Source: Staphylococcus sp. MI 10-1553 (GTDB taxonomy: Bacteria; Bacillota; Bacilli; Staphylococcales; Staphylococcaceae). Taken from it: a stretch of DNA of 64,000 nt. Position numbers and translations under genes: made by a program. The notes under the pieces are model-generated. The model was not told the DNA's origin. It did not search any database and saw only the letters and a program-made list of their open reading frames with translations. The stretch lies in contig NZ_CP048279.1 of NCBI RefSeq assembly GCF_010365305.1, forward strand, positions 1,240,001 through 1,304,000, read 5' to 3'. Positions 7,435 to 15,100 of the stretch are shown in pieces. Numbering within the stretch: position 1 is the stretch's first letter; the number at the start of each line of letters is the position of its first letter.

Positions 7435-7521
7435 GTGAACAGACTTGAACGAAAGAAGCGAGAACAAGATGAACAGTTTGAAAAAATAAAAGTCGTATTG
7501 AAAATTATCAATACGACTTAA
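7435..7521 (+). CDS. Peptide 1 of two-peptide cassette, short form (28 aa)
   Basis: GTG start after GGGGGTGTTATCG; begins MNRLERKKREQ, the MNR-x-ER signature of peptide 1. Its last third coincides with a perfect hairpin, AAGTCGTATTG/CAATACGACTT, so the RNA structure may matter more than the peptide. A tiny frame (MPMLIKNI) after AAGGGGGTGATGCCT lies just upstream, like the leader of the holin-like toxin cassettes. Confidence 0.45.
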   Translation: MNRLERKKREQDEQFEKIKVVLKIINTT

Positions 7522-7569
7522 TAACAATCTGTAACTTCTTATTTCATGTTACACATGGATAGGTTCTCA

Positions 7570-7604
7570 CACATAGGGGTTGCCCCCCTATGTGTTCTTT
7601 CTTC
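7570..7604 (+). terminator. GC hairpin between peptides (copy at 7.6 kb)
   Basis: CACATAGGGG pairs with CCCCTATGTG, followed by a pyrimidine tract. It occupies the same position as the hairpins at 5199, 33156, 34304 and 37046. Confidence 0.6.
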
Positions 7605-7626
7605 ATTATATCAAAGGAGGGATACG

Positions 7627-7704
7627 ATGAAAAGTGATTCAAAAAAAGTTTTAGTTATAATGGTAATATTAACTGTCATCAATGTTATTTTAGCGTTTTT
7701 ATAA
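7627..7704 (+). CDS. Transmembrane peptide 2 (25 aa), toxin-like, copy 1
   Basis: AGGAGGGATACG precedes ATG. MKSDSKKV is followed by one hydrophobic helix (VIMVILTVINVILAFL) to the stop. The peptide is identical at 37103-37180. Size and topology fit membrane-acting type I toxins or small membrane regulators. Confidence 0.5.
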   Translation: MKSDSKKVLVIMVILTVINVILAFL

Positions 7705-7719
7705 ATTACAAAATATTTG

Positions 7720-7764
7720 AAAAGCACTTAATTCATGTATAAATAAATAGACTAAGTGCTTTTC
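7720..7764 (+). terminator. Terminator after peptide 2
   Basis: AAAAGCACTTA pairs with TAAGTGCTTTT, followed by T's. It insulates the cassette from leader A3. Confidence 0.7.
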
Positions 7765-7789
7765 GTTATGGTAACCAGTTAATTCTTAA

Positions 7790-7973
7790 TTGCTTTCAGT
7801 TAGATTGATTAAGCACCATCCTATAACAACAAAGTGATTGTAATGTCTATTGTCATATACAAACAATCACTACATAAGCTTGCTAAGGGTCAAGATGAAC
7901 GAATTACATTCGCCCTGCATGCTTATTGTTGTTGTTATGTGGATTAAGCAAATCAATAAATAACTGAAAACAA
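7790..7973 (+). ncRNA. Structured leader RNA family A, copy 3
   Basis: Same nested helices as A1 and A2: closing stem TTGCTTTCAGTTA/TAACTGAAAACAA (one mismatch), ATAACAACAA/TTGTTGTTAT, AGTGATTGT/ACAATCACT and GCTTGC/GCATGC. Precedes the 63-aa gene at 8007. Confidence 0.7.
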
Positions 7974-8006
7974 AACAAAATTATTAAAAAAATGGAGGTC
8001 AAAATA

Positions 8007-8198
8007 ATGTTAGTTACTAAAGAAGAATTTAAAGCCTTAGATATCAAATCAGTATTTGAGAGTGGGAATAACTTCATTAAAATAAAAGACGGTAAGCATG
8101 CAATCTATCATGTCAATGGGAAATATCAAGTTGTAGAAAGCGATAAACTTTATCCAACAAAGCGAATACCAAAATATATTAAAACAAAATTAGCTTAA
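8007..8198 (+). CDS. Hypothetical basic protein, 63 aa, behind leader A3
   Basis: Starts MLVTKEEFKA after TGGAGGTCAAAATA. Small, mixed alpha/beta in composition, with a KHAIYHVNGKYQVVES hairpin-like segment and a basic tail (KRIPKYIKTKLA). No family recognised. It shares the family A leader with the 132-aa and 71-aa genes but no sequence, so the leader rather than the protein defines the group. Confidence 0.55.
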   Translation: MLVTKEEFKALDIKSVFESGNNFIKIKDGKHAIYHVNGKYQVVESDKLYPTKRIPKYIKTKLA

Positions 8199-8219
8199 AA
8201 TAGTAAGGAGGAAATTAAA

Positions 8220-8309
8220 ATGAAAAAGTGGTCTCAATCAATAATAAATCAAAAAATAACCATCACTAGCTTTGGAGAATGTGATGGTTATTTAACAGCC
8301 AAATATTAA
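8220..8309 (+). pseudogene. Remnant of holin-like type I toxin mRNA end
   Basis: A 29-codon frame after AAGGAGG that lacks the hydrophobic helix but keeps the end of the toxin transcript: the N-Q-K junction and the hairpin AATAACCATCAC/GTGATGGTTATT. Intact copies are at 35853 and 39004. The antisense part of the locus to its right is still present. Confidence 0.45.
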
Positions 8310-8400
8310 TCCACCGTCTTTTTAACGGTCTCACCAAGGCAAGGCACTTAATGTGTGTTGCCTTTTCTATTTATAAATTACCATATCAACTTCATTTTGT
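8250..8400 (-). ncRNA. Antisense RNA of holin-like toxin cassette, copy 1
   Basis: The minus strand carries ACCGT-TAAAAAG-ACGGT and then the shared hairpin whose T-rich side allows termination in either direction. The block (accgtctttttaacggt on plus) recurs at ~35990 and ~39140, always just past a toxin frame, the layout of SprG/SprF-type and other type I pairs. The -35/-10 on the minus strand near 8380-8405 are weak, so the exact start is uncertain. The stretch to 8550 also holds AGCTTTCTACAATA-type repeats without genes. Confidence 0.45.
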
Positions 8401-8550
8401 CTAATACATTAGATGAACCAATTCGAAAACAGCTTTCTACAATAGTATATGTAAAGTGATTTTTCGATGCACGAGAATGCTGTATATACAATAAACAAAA
8501 CTCAAGAATAATTATTTAAAAAAGAAGGATTCAGATGATGAATAAAAATG

Positions 8551-8579
8551 TTGCATAACGTAACAGGGTTTGATATAAT
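8551..8579 (+). promoter_or_regulatory. Promoter of type III TA locus A
   Basis: TTGCAT and TATAAT with exactly 17 bases between. The same promoter boxes, spacing and most of the spacer recur at type III locus B (37622-37650). Confidence 0.75.
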
Positions 8580-8585
8580 TTTTTT

Positions 8586-8730
8586 GTAATGAAGAGACGG
8601 CCACTCGGGGCAGTCATAAAACAATATACCAGAGTTACAAGAGACGGCCACTCGGGGCAGTCATAAAACAATATACCAGAGCGAAAAGAATCAATGATTA
8701 TTGAAATATCATAATCATTGATTTAAGAAA
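8586..8730 (+). ncRNA. Type III antitoxin RNA, locus A: two 47-nt repeats
   Basis: Unit 1 is 8594-8640 and unit 2 starts at 8641; the period is 47 and the first 41 bases are identical (GAGACGGCCACTCGGGGCAG then an A-rich part). A hairpin AATCAATGATTAT/ATAATCATTGATT follows. Promoter, tandem repeats, terminator and then a ToxN-superfamily gene is the defining order of type III TA loci, where the toxin cuts the repeat RNA into units that bind and block it. Two units of ~45 nt is closest to what is known for CptIN. Confidence 0.75.
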
Positions 8731-8731
8731 A

Positions 8732-8758
8732 AGAGACGTTCATAGCGTCTCTTTTTTT
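8732..8758 (+). terminator. Attenuating terminator between antitoxin RNA and toxin, locus A
   Basis: AGAGACG pairs with CGTCTCT, followed by T7. In type III loci this terminator sets the excess of RNA over toxin mRNA. Confidence 0.8.
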
Positions 8759-8777
8759 ATATAATTGGAGGATTATT

Positions 8778-9169
8778 ATGGATATTTTTTCTTTAAATCA
8801 AGCTTTTTTTAGTGAAAAATTTAAAAACAAATCCGAAGTAGAGCACAATAAAAATGGAACACGCCCTTATTACTATTCATTTAAGTATAACAATCAAAAT
8901 ATATGTATACCTTTAAGGTCAAACGCTAAAAAAACACCAAAACGTTTTAAATTGGGATTAAAACATCTGGAAAAAAATAGAATTGCTCCAGCTGTAGATT
9001 CAACTAAAATGATAATTTTAAGTGATCAGGAAATAGAGGAAAATAAAAGAGAAGTAGTAATGAATAGACGGACATATAGATTTTTAGAAAAAAATGAAAG
9101 TTTAATAAAACAAAAGTTTAAAAACCACATAGACGATTATGTATCAACTGTTGCAAATGGAAATAGAGA
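8778..9169 (+). pseudogene. Type III TA toxin (ToxN/CptN/TenpN superfamily), 3' end removed by IS21
   Basis: Start MDIFSLNQAF after TTGGAGGATTATT. Residues 24-50 hold the core NKNGTRPYYYSF...ICIPLRSNA, recognisable as the ToxN-superfamily strand pair, and MIILSDQEI follows. About 131 native residues remain before the IS end at 9170; the frame then runs into IS sequence to 9251. By comparison with locus B the lost part includes the KYSTMQYFHKEL segment near the end. Probably inactive. Subfamily is not certain. Confidence 0.7.
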
Positions 9170-9230
9170 TGTCAATAGCGGTTTGAAAATGTTGTTTTAT
9201 GGCGGTTTGAAAATGTCGTTTTTTAGCGGT

Positions 9231-9851
9231 TTAATAATGACGTATGTTTAAACTTTTTTCACTTTTATAGTCTTTAAGTCGGTAGGAATCCCCTGTAATT
9301 TTAAATATTTTTGAATGGTGAATGAGTCTATCAATAATGGCTGCTGACGCTATTTTGTTACTAAATGAATCCCCCCAACTAGAAAAGGGGATATTCGTCG
9401 TTATGATTGTGGATTTCATTTCATATCTGAGTGACATCAATTGATAGAAGAGATCCGCCTGTTCTTTTGAGATGGGTGTATAGCCTATCTCATCAATGAT
9501 AAGCAGTTCAATTCTGTTTAATTGTTTTAAAGTTTTATTGATTATTCCTTTCTTCTCTAGAAAATGCATGGATTTTAATGTAAGTACTTCTTGTTTATTA
9601 ATACTTGGTTGAAACGTAAAATCAAAGTCACTTAAATATTTAATCTTAGGGAAACGTGCTAACTGAATAGCACGTTTAAATTTTTGTTCAGCTTGATATT
9701 CTACTTCCTTTTCCGTCAACTCAAGTAAAATTTCAGTTAAAGATTTTTGATTCTTGGATAGTGATTCTAAATACTTCGGATAATAGTCTTTAATCATTTT
9801 TAGATTGAGCTGTTGAAAGTTTTCTAATAGTTTTTGATGGTCTGTATACAT
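9231..9851 (-). pseudogene. IstB-like ATPase with the P-loop region deleted
   Basis: Start MYTDHQKLLE after ATAGGAGAACAG. The N-terminal IstB region and the Walker B segment LLIIDEIGYTPI and TTNIPF are clear, but between the Lys-Lys-Gly near residue 100 and Walker B roughly 35-40 residues of a normal IstB, including the glycine-rich Walker A loop, are missing. The length (206) is short against the usual ~250. Without Walker A it should not bind ATP, so it is probably non-functional as the transposition helper. Confidence 0.7.
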
Positions 9852-9861
9852 ATCTGTTCTC

Positions 9862-11097
9862 CTATACCTCGTCATATTTTAATAATGAATCTTCGATATA
9901 ACTAAGAATTTCTTGATCGTCTTTATGCTTGAGTACATCAGACTTCAAGATCTCACACATATCTTCGGTAACATAATTGAATTTCTTTTCCGATAAATGA
10001 TGCGTTCTAATTAACTCGGCATCAAAGTAGATTGATAACTCGTCAGTCAATTCATTAAAGATTAATTGAACCTCCTCTCCAATGAATTTTGTAGGTACTG
10101 AATATTTACCTTTTCTAAAATTAACCATCGACTCTTTAGAAACGATTCGAATGCATTCATCTTCGACATAGGTGTCTAATAACTGCATATTAAACGGGTT
10201 CAATAGATGTTTTTCTTCAGAATTGAATAAATCAATGGGATAGCAGTCAGTTGCTTGGGACATTTCGTTATGGTTCATTTCATGACAAAAGTGATTGACA
10301 AGACTGATAAGTTCAACAGCGTCATAAAATTCATAATCTTAGGGCCTTAAACGCTGTTCCACAAATTTAGCTAAAGATTCAACAGAGCCCTTGGTTTGTG
10401 GTCTATAAGGCCTACACGCGATGGGTTCAAAGTTTGCATCTTTACTAAATTGATGGAAAAGGGTGTTAAATACAACTTTTCTATATTGCGTTCTAGGACG
10501 ATCAACGACCGTTTTCATATTATCAAACCATATCTCCTTAGGAACGCCCCCGGTGTACTCAAATGATTCTTTCAAACATTGAAATAGTGTATCTTGTTTT
10601 CTATCCCAAGTTAATGTGATATACTTCATTTTTGAATAGTGTAGAACGTAAAGAAAGATATTGAATTGATAACGTTTGCCAAATTTATCATGCATGACCA
10701 TATCTTCTTTCCAGTCTACTTGAGCAGCTATACCAGGGCGTGTTTCTACCCGTATAGTTGCTTTTTTAATTTCCTTCTCTTTCTTATTCTTACAATATTC
10801 TCTAAGAATCGTATACTTGCCTTCATATCCTTTTTTAGAAATATATTTAAAAATCGCCATAGCCGTACAACCCAACTCTAATTTTTCGTCTATGAGCGTT
10901 TTATAAGGTTCTAATTTTGATACTCTCTTTGTCGTTTTCCTTGTTTTTAATTTTTTCAACTCATTTTCTTTCCCAGCCTCGTAATATTTTTTGACTGTCC
11001 TTGGATCGCAATGATACTGTCTACCTAGCTCAGCGTAATTTGGTTTTATGCCTTTCATAATGTAAAATGACACTCCTTCGTATATATCATGTCTCAA
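9862..11097 (-). pseudogene. IstA transposase interrupted by an in-frame stop
   Basis: The N-terminal 252 codons contain an HTH (YAELGRQYHCDPRTVKKYY) and the first part of the DDE core (AAQVDWKED, WFDNMKT). A TAA at 10339-10341 follows EQRLRP; the same frame continues as DYEFYDAVELI through the C-terminal domain to 9862. A single codon change thus splits the gene. Together with the istB deletion this leaves the element unable to move by itself. Confidence 0.75.
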
Positions 11098-11219
11098 TCA
11101 AACAACCTCCATTCAAAGATTGAGTTAAGACATGATTATATATTTTAGAAAATAAAAAATGTAGGAAAAACAGCATTTTCATTCCGCCATTTTCCTACAT
11201 TTTATAACCGCCATTTACA

Positions 11220-11472
11220 ATTGGCGCTCAGATAAATTTTTCTTATTTTTTATCACAAGCCAATCATTGTAATACTCCTTAAATGTTTTATCATCAATTG
11301 CATTACCATCTTCTAAATCACGTATTAATTGTTGCGCTGCATTGACTGCTTCAGCTTTCGTTTTGAATCCTGATTTTCGTTTTTTTCCTGACCTAAAAGA
11401 GGGGTGTTTGACGTCATATTGCCAAGACGATGTCGTTTTATTTTTACGTTTTGTTACTGTAAATGATGCCAT
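11220..11472 (-). pseudogene. Phage tyrosine integrase, N-terminal fragment
   Basis: Start MASFTVTKRK after AGGAGGAACTACAAA. Residues 1-~60 match the AP2-like arm-DNA-binding domain of phage integrases (WQYDVKH..., GFKTKAEAVNAAQQLI). The frame is cut after ~84 residues by the IS21 end; core-binding and catalytic domains are absent. It lies at the lysogeny side of the second prophage and is likely that phage's integrase. Confidence 0.75.
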
Positions 11473-11519
11473 TTTGTAGTTCCTCCTAAAAAAAGTAAAA
11501 AAATAAACATACTAAGATT

Positions 11520-11567
11520 AGCTGTGAAGAAATTTATGACGATAGATTTCTTCACAGCTATTTTTTA
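11520..11567 (+). terminator. Strong hairpin used as the group II intron insertion site
   Basis: AGCTGTGAAGAAAT pairs perfectly with ATTTCTTCACAGCT, followed by ATTTTTTTA, and then the intron begins. Group IIC introns typically insert just after such terminator hairpins. Confidence 0.75.
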
Positions 11568-13435
11568 GTGCGCCCGGCATGGGTAACACCTTGACGGTGA
11601 AAGTCCGTTACAGGCTTGGTAGTAGGAACTGTTAGCGAAAGACAAGGGTGTCCATTGTGAAGTGGAATCTGAAGGAAGTCGGACGCAAACACTCGCACTG
11701 ACGAACAGAAACATCATACTAAGGCTATGTGGAATGGATGAATCTGCTAAACAAGATGAAGTCCTATACTACCCGAGTTCTATATAGTAAATGATGCGGT
11801 GACATGAGTGGAAAGGGGTTACACCTTACCCGGGGAGGTCTCATCAGCGGTATTTCTACCGTAGTAACAACGAATGATGAGAAGTCAGCAGAAGTCATAG
11901 TAGGGAAAATGTACCGAAGGACTGAACAATATTCAATACAAAGTAAAGATTGGAGGTTATAGATTTACGACGTACAGAATACGGTCTTAACCGGCAACTT
12001 ATGGAAGGATAAGTAGTGGAACGAAAAAGAATACATAAGTGTGTACAGTAAATCTTAGGTGAAATGAAAGAAATGTATCGTAAGTCTTCATCTCTGATGG
12101 AGCTTGTTGTAAGACCTGACAACATAGAAAAAGCTATCAAGAAGGTAAAGAAAAACAAAGGTGCTCCTGGAATTGACGGCATGAAAGTCAGTGAACTCCA
12201 TGCCCACTTTGCGCAATACTTTTCGCAGATAAAAAAGAAACTGCTTGATGGTACTTATCAACCTCAAGCAGTTCGAAAAGTTCAAATTCCCAAACCAAAC
12301 GGGAAAATGCGTGTGCTTGGTATTCCTGTCGCTAGAGACAGAGTGATACAACAAGCGATTAGACAAGTGATTGAACCCGGCATCGACCGAACATTTTCAA
12401 ATCATAGCCATGGTTTCAGACCTCATCGTAGCACAGGAACAGCACTTAAGCAATGTGCTGCCTATTACGAAGAAGGCTATAAAATAGCTGTGGATTGTGA
12501 TTTGAAACAGTGCTTTGACATGTTGAATCATGATAAGCTCATGTATTTGTTCGAACGCCACGTTCAAGATAAGTCAATTTCTAAATTTATCCGTAGAAGT
12601 TTACAAGTGGGTGCTATTGACCTATCTGGCGAAGTCGCAGAAAGAAAGATAGGTGCGCCACAAGGGGGCGTTATCTCTCCCTTACTATGTAATATCTATC
12701 TACATGAACTGGATAAAGAACTCGAAAAGCGTGGACACCGTTTTGTACGATATGCCGATGATTTTGTTATCTTTGTACGCACAAAACGTGCAGGCGAACG
12801 CGTAATGACGAGTGTAACGAAATTTATTGAAAAGCAACTGAAGTTGGTTGTCAATGAAGAGAAAAGTAGAGTCGGAGCAGTTACACGTTTAAAGTTTTTG
12901 AGTTGTCTAATAACCAAGGTCAATGGGGTTTATCGTTTCAGACCGACTACGGAAGCAAAAAGAAATTTAATACGCGCCTTAAGGAAAATAACGAAACGAA
13001 ATAGACCCGGTACCTTTAAAGAGATTATCACTGAAATCAACCAAGTAACACGAGGTTGGATAAATTACTTTGGCAGAGGTTTTATCAAAGGATTTATTGA
13101 AACTACGCAATCTTGGCTAAACCGCCGACTTAGACAACTCATTCTTAAACGGTGGAAAAGAGTAAGAACTAAATATAAGATGTTACGCCAATATGGTCTT
13201 GACCATAGAAGTGCAATGAAAATCGCACAGTCTCGCAAAAAGTACTGGCGATTATCGAATACGCATGAGGTTCATCGTGCACTTACAACAAAACAACTCT
13301 ACAAGTGGGGACTGATACCATTAGCCCAGCTTGCAGAGTTGGCTTACGCAAGGTATTGAACCGCCGAGTACGGAACCGTATGCTCGGTGGTGTGAGAGGA
13401 CGAATAGTCAGTTAATGGCTATTCTCCTACTCGAT
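11568..13435 (+). mobile_element. Group IIC-type intron
   Basis: The 5' end is GTGCGCCCGGCATGG, matching the GUGYG consensus. Near the 3' end the domain V-like element (GCCGAGTACGG..GAACCG..CTCGGT) is at about 13364-13395 and a domain VI hairpin with bulged A at about 13398-13430; the end is CTACTCGAT. About 500 bases of structured RNA precede the ORF. The insertion behind a terminator hairpin and the ORF without an endonuclease domain both point to class C. It looks full length. Confidence 0.8.
12064..13359 (+). CDS. ltrA: Group II intron-encoded reverse transcriptase/maturase
   Basis: A 431-residue protein. RT motifs in order: GAPGIDGM, the KPNGKMRVLGIP block, HGFRPHRST, the AVDCDLKQCFD palm aspartate, GAPQGGVISPLL, and the catalytic YADDF near residue 233. 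The X/maturase domain follows (GWINYFG, RKKYWRLSNT). It stops there; no HNH endonuclease domain is present, as is usual for class C. It splices the intron and supports retrohoming. No disruption is seen. Confidence 0.9.
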   Translation: MKEMYRKSSSLMELVVRPDNIEKAIKKVKKNKGAPGIDGMKVSELHAHFAQYFSQIKKKLLDGTYQPQAVRKVQIPKPNGKMRVLGIPVARDRVIQQAIRQVIEPGIDRTFSNHSHGFRPHRSTGTALKQCAAYYEEGYKIAVDCDLKQCFDMLNHDKLMYLFERHVQDKSISKFIRRSLQVGAIDLSGEVAERKIGAPQGGVISPLLCNIYLHELDKELEKRGHRFVRYADDFVIFVRTKRAGERVMTSVTKFIEKQLKLVVNEEKSRVGAVTRLKFLSCLITKVNGVYRFRPTTEAKRNLIRALRKITKRNRPGTFKEIITEINQVTRGWINYFGRGFIKGFIETTQSWLNRRLRQLILKRWKRVRTKYKMLRQYGLDHRSAMKIAQSRKKYWRLSNTHEVHRALTTKQLYKWGLIPLAQLAELAYARY

Positions 13436-13619
13436 TAGTTGTAGAGAGAAGTAGATCGCGCAGTCCCTTGGATCTTTGAATCCGTAATGTAAACTGATCA
13501 GCTTTACTCTCCTTTTGAAATTCGATTGAAGTATGTTGGGTTTTAGAAACCGTGTATAGGAAAATGAAATGAAAAAGGCTAAGTAAAGTTAAAATCTTCT
13601 CAATTCAATAGAGAAAGGT
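13436..13619 (+). ncRNA. Candidate IS110 bridge RNA region (left end)
   Basis: A 184-base non-coding stretch between the intron and the IS110 transposase, with small hairpins such as GGATC-TTTGA-ATCC-like (13469-13485) and GTAAA-CTGATCAGC-TTTAC (13488-13507). IS110-group elements encode their bridge RNA in the end upstream of the transposase. Position and structure fit, but the loops have not been matched to target and donor. Confidence 0.35.
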
Positions 13620-14828
13620 ATGATTTTTATTAACTGTTTAGGTATTGATATCAGTAAGTCAGAAAGTGTGGTCGCACATTATAAGGATGAAGTTTTCGTT
13701 AAAGAATTGGTCATTCAAAATAATCAAAATGGCTATCGTTATCTTAAAAATTATATCAAGCATCTTGATTCCCTGTTTATCCTCTTTGAATCAACAGGTG
13801 TTTATTCAAGAGGTATGAAACACTTTTGTGAAATTCACAAAATAAATTACTTAGAAATGAACCCCCTAGAAGCCAAGTTTAAAACAAATTCGTTAAGATC
13901 ATGGAAAACAGATAAGTCAGACGCACATAAACTCGCACTTCTTGCCTTTAGAATGAAAGATTCAAAGGTACAACGTCATCCTGAAGAGATCTACTTTGAA
14001 CTGAGAGAACGTGCGCGCTTTCACTTAGAAATGGAGATCAACCAAAATTGTCTCAAAGTTGAGTTAGTCGAAACACTACATCAAACATTTCCAGGGTTAG
14101 AAAAGTTATTTACTAACAGATATTCAAAAATCGCATTAAATATAGCTAAAGCATTTCCTCATCCTGATTATGTAAGTATTTTGACTCATGATGAATTGGT
14201 GGAAAAAGTACTTCATTCAACTGATAAAGGCATTTCAATTAAAAAAGCGCACAAGTATGCCAAAAAATTAATTGAAATAAAGAATAATAGTTTTCCGAAT
14301 GTGCGCAAGTCTTCTTTCCTCCTACAAAAAGTCCAATACTTATGCGACAAACTGCTTATTGGGATAGAAGAAATGAAAGCATTTAATCAGGAAATGATTG
14401 ATTTAGCTAAAAATACAACTGAGTTTGAAAATATTATTTCAATTCCTGGCATCGGAGAACTCACAGCTACATTGCTTATTGGGGAACTTGGAGATATTAG
14501 AGAATTCAAAACAAATAAACAACTGAATGCATTTGTAGGCATTGATATTAAACGTTACCAATCAGGAACTTCAAAGAGTCGAGATACGATTAATAAAAGA
14601 GGAAATAAAAAAGCAAGGCGTTTATTGTATTTAATCACTATGAACATTCTTAGGGGAAGAAATCATTATCAAAGCCATATTGTGGATTATTATTATAAAT
14701 TAAGAGAGCAGCCTCATGGGAAACCCCACAAGACTGCCGTAATAGCGAGTATCAATCGCTTATTAAAGACCATTCACTACTTGATAGTCAATGATAAATT
14801 ATATGATTATCAGAAAGCACCACACTAA
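13620..14828 (+). CDS. IS110-family transposase (DEDD recombinase)
   Basis: A 402-residue protein. The N-terminal RuvC-like DEDD domain shows LGIDISKS (D), LFESTGVY (E) and WKTDKSDAHKLA (D/D). The C-terminal Tnp domain shows SIPGIGELTATLLIGELGD, AFVGIDIKRYQSGTS with the serine-bearing region, and NKRGNKKARRLLY. An AAAGG lies very close to the ATG, so a start a few codons later is possible. Full length for the family. The element's outer ends were not identified; the 115 bases after the gene hold no further gene. Confidence 0.9.
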   Translation: MIFINCLGIDISKSESVVAHYKDEVFVKELVIQNNQNGYRYLKNYIKHLDSLFILFESTGVYSRGMKHFCEIHKINYLEMNPLEAKFKTNSLRSWKTDKSDAHKLALLAFRMKDSKVQRHPEEIYFELRERARFHLEMEINQNCLKVELVETLHQTFPGLEKLFTNRYSKIALNIAKAFPHPDYVSILTHDELVEKVLHSTDKGISIKKAHKYAKKLIEIKNNSFPNVRKSSFLLQKVQYLCDKLLIGIEEMKAFNQEMIDLAKNTTEFENIISIPGIGELTATLLIGELGDIREFKTNKQLNAFVGIDIKRYQSGTSKSRDTINKRGNKKARRLLYLITMNILRGRNHYQSHIVDYYYKLREQPHGKPHKTAVIASINRLLKTIHYLIVNDKLYDYQKAPH

Positions 14829-14976
14829 CGAAACCACATAATCATATACATCATAACACCTTATTCAAAAAAGTAAAAATTGGACGGTCTAGTTCAGTAA
14901 TGTCAATTTCACTTATTGAACCCTTGACAAATCGTAGGAATAAGGGGCTGGGACGTAATTCCTGCCCTCTTCGCTA

Positions 14977-15025
14977 AAAAAGCTCTGATTAGATGTAAAA
15001 AAACATTTAATCAGAGCTTTTTTAG
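14977..15025 (+). terminator. Read-through-blocking terminator at the IS1182 left end
   Basis: AAAAAAGCTCTGATTA pairs with TAATCAGAGCTTTTTT (one offset), giving T-runs on either strand. It would stop outside transcription from reaching the transposase. Confidence 0.7.
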
Positions 15026-15040
15026 ATATTATTTAAAAAA

Positions 15041-15100
15041 ATAAAGCACTTCCTGTATAATTATTAATAACGACAAAAATAATAGACAGGGGTGCTTTAT
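15041..15100 (+). promoter_or_regulatory. Start-site-sequestering hairpin of the IS1182 transposase
   Basis: ATAAAGCAC..CCTGT..ATTATT pairs with AATAAT..ACAGG..GTGCTTTAT. The ribosome site AGGGG (spacing 9 to the ATG at 15101) lies in the 3' arm, so read-through mRNA would not be translated. A transcript starting inside the hairpin would be. Confidence 0.6.

Larger units (their letters stand above)
9170..11219 (-). mobile_element. IS21-family insertion sequence, degenerate
   Basis: Ends are imperfect inverted repeats beginning TGT: TGTCAATAGCGGTT at 9170 and, on the other strand, TGTAAATGGCGGTT at 11219. Sub-terminal GGCGGTT/AAAATG repeats are seen at both ends (near 9201 and 11190). Contents are istA and istB on the minus strand, both damaged. 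No target duplication is visible, and the flanks belong to different genes (toxin on the left, integrase on the right), so a deletion accompanied or followed insertion. Confidence 0.8.

Noticed and set aside
8594..8682. Tandem 47-nt repeats (also 37664-37751) as a mini-CRISPR
   Set aside because: Units are directly adjacent with no unique spacers, only two units exist, no cas genes are near, and promoter, terminator and toxin gene fit a type III TA locus.
12064..13359. Reverse transcriptase as part of a retron or DGR
   Set aside because: It has the maturase domain and is bordered by group II intron 5' end and domains V/VI; no msr/msd or variable repeat pair is seen.
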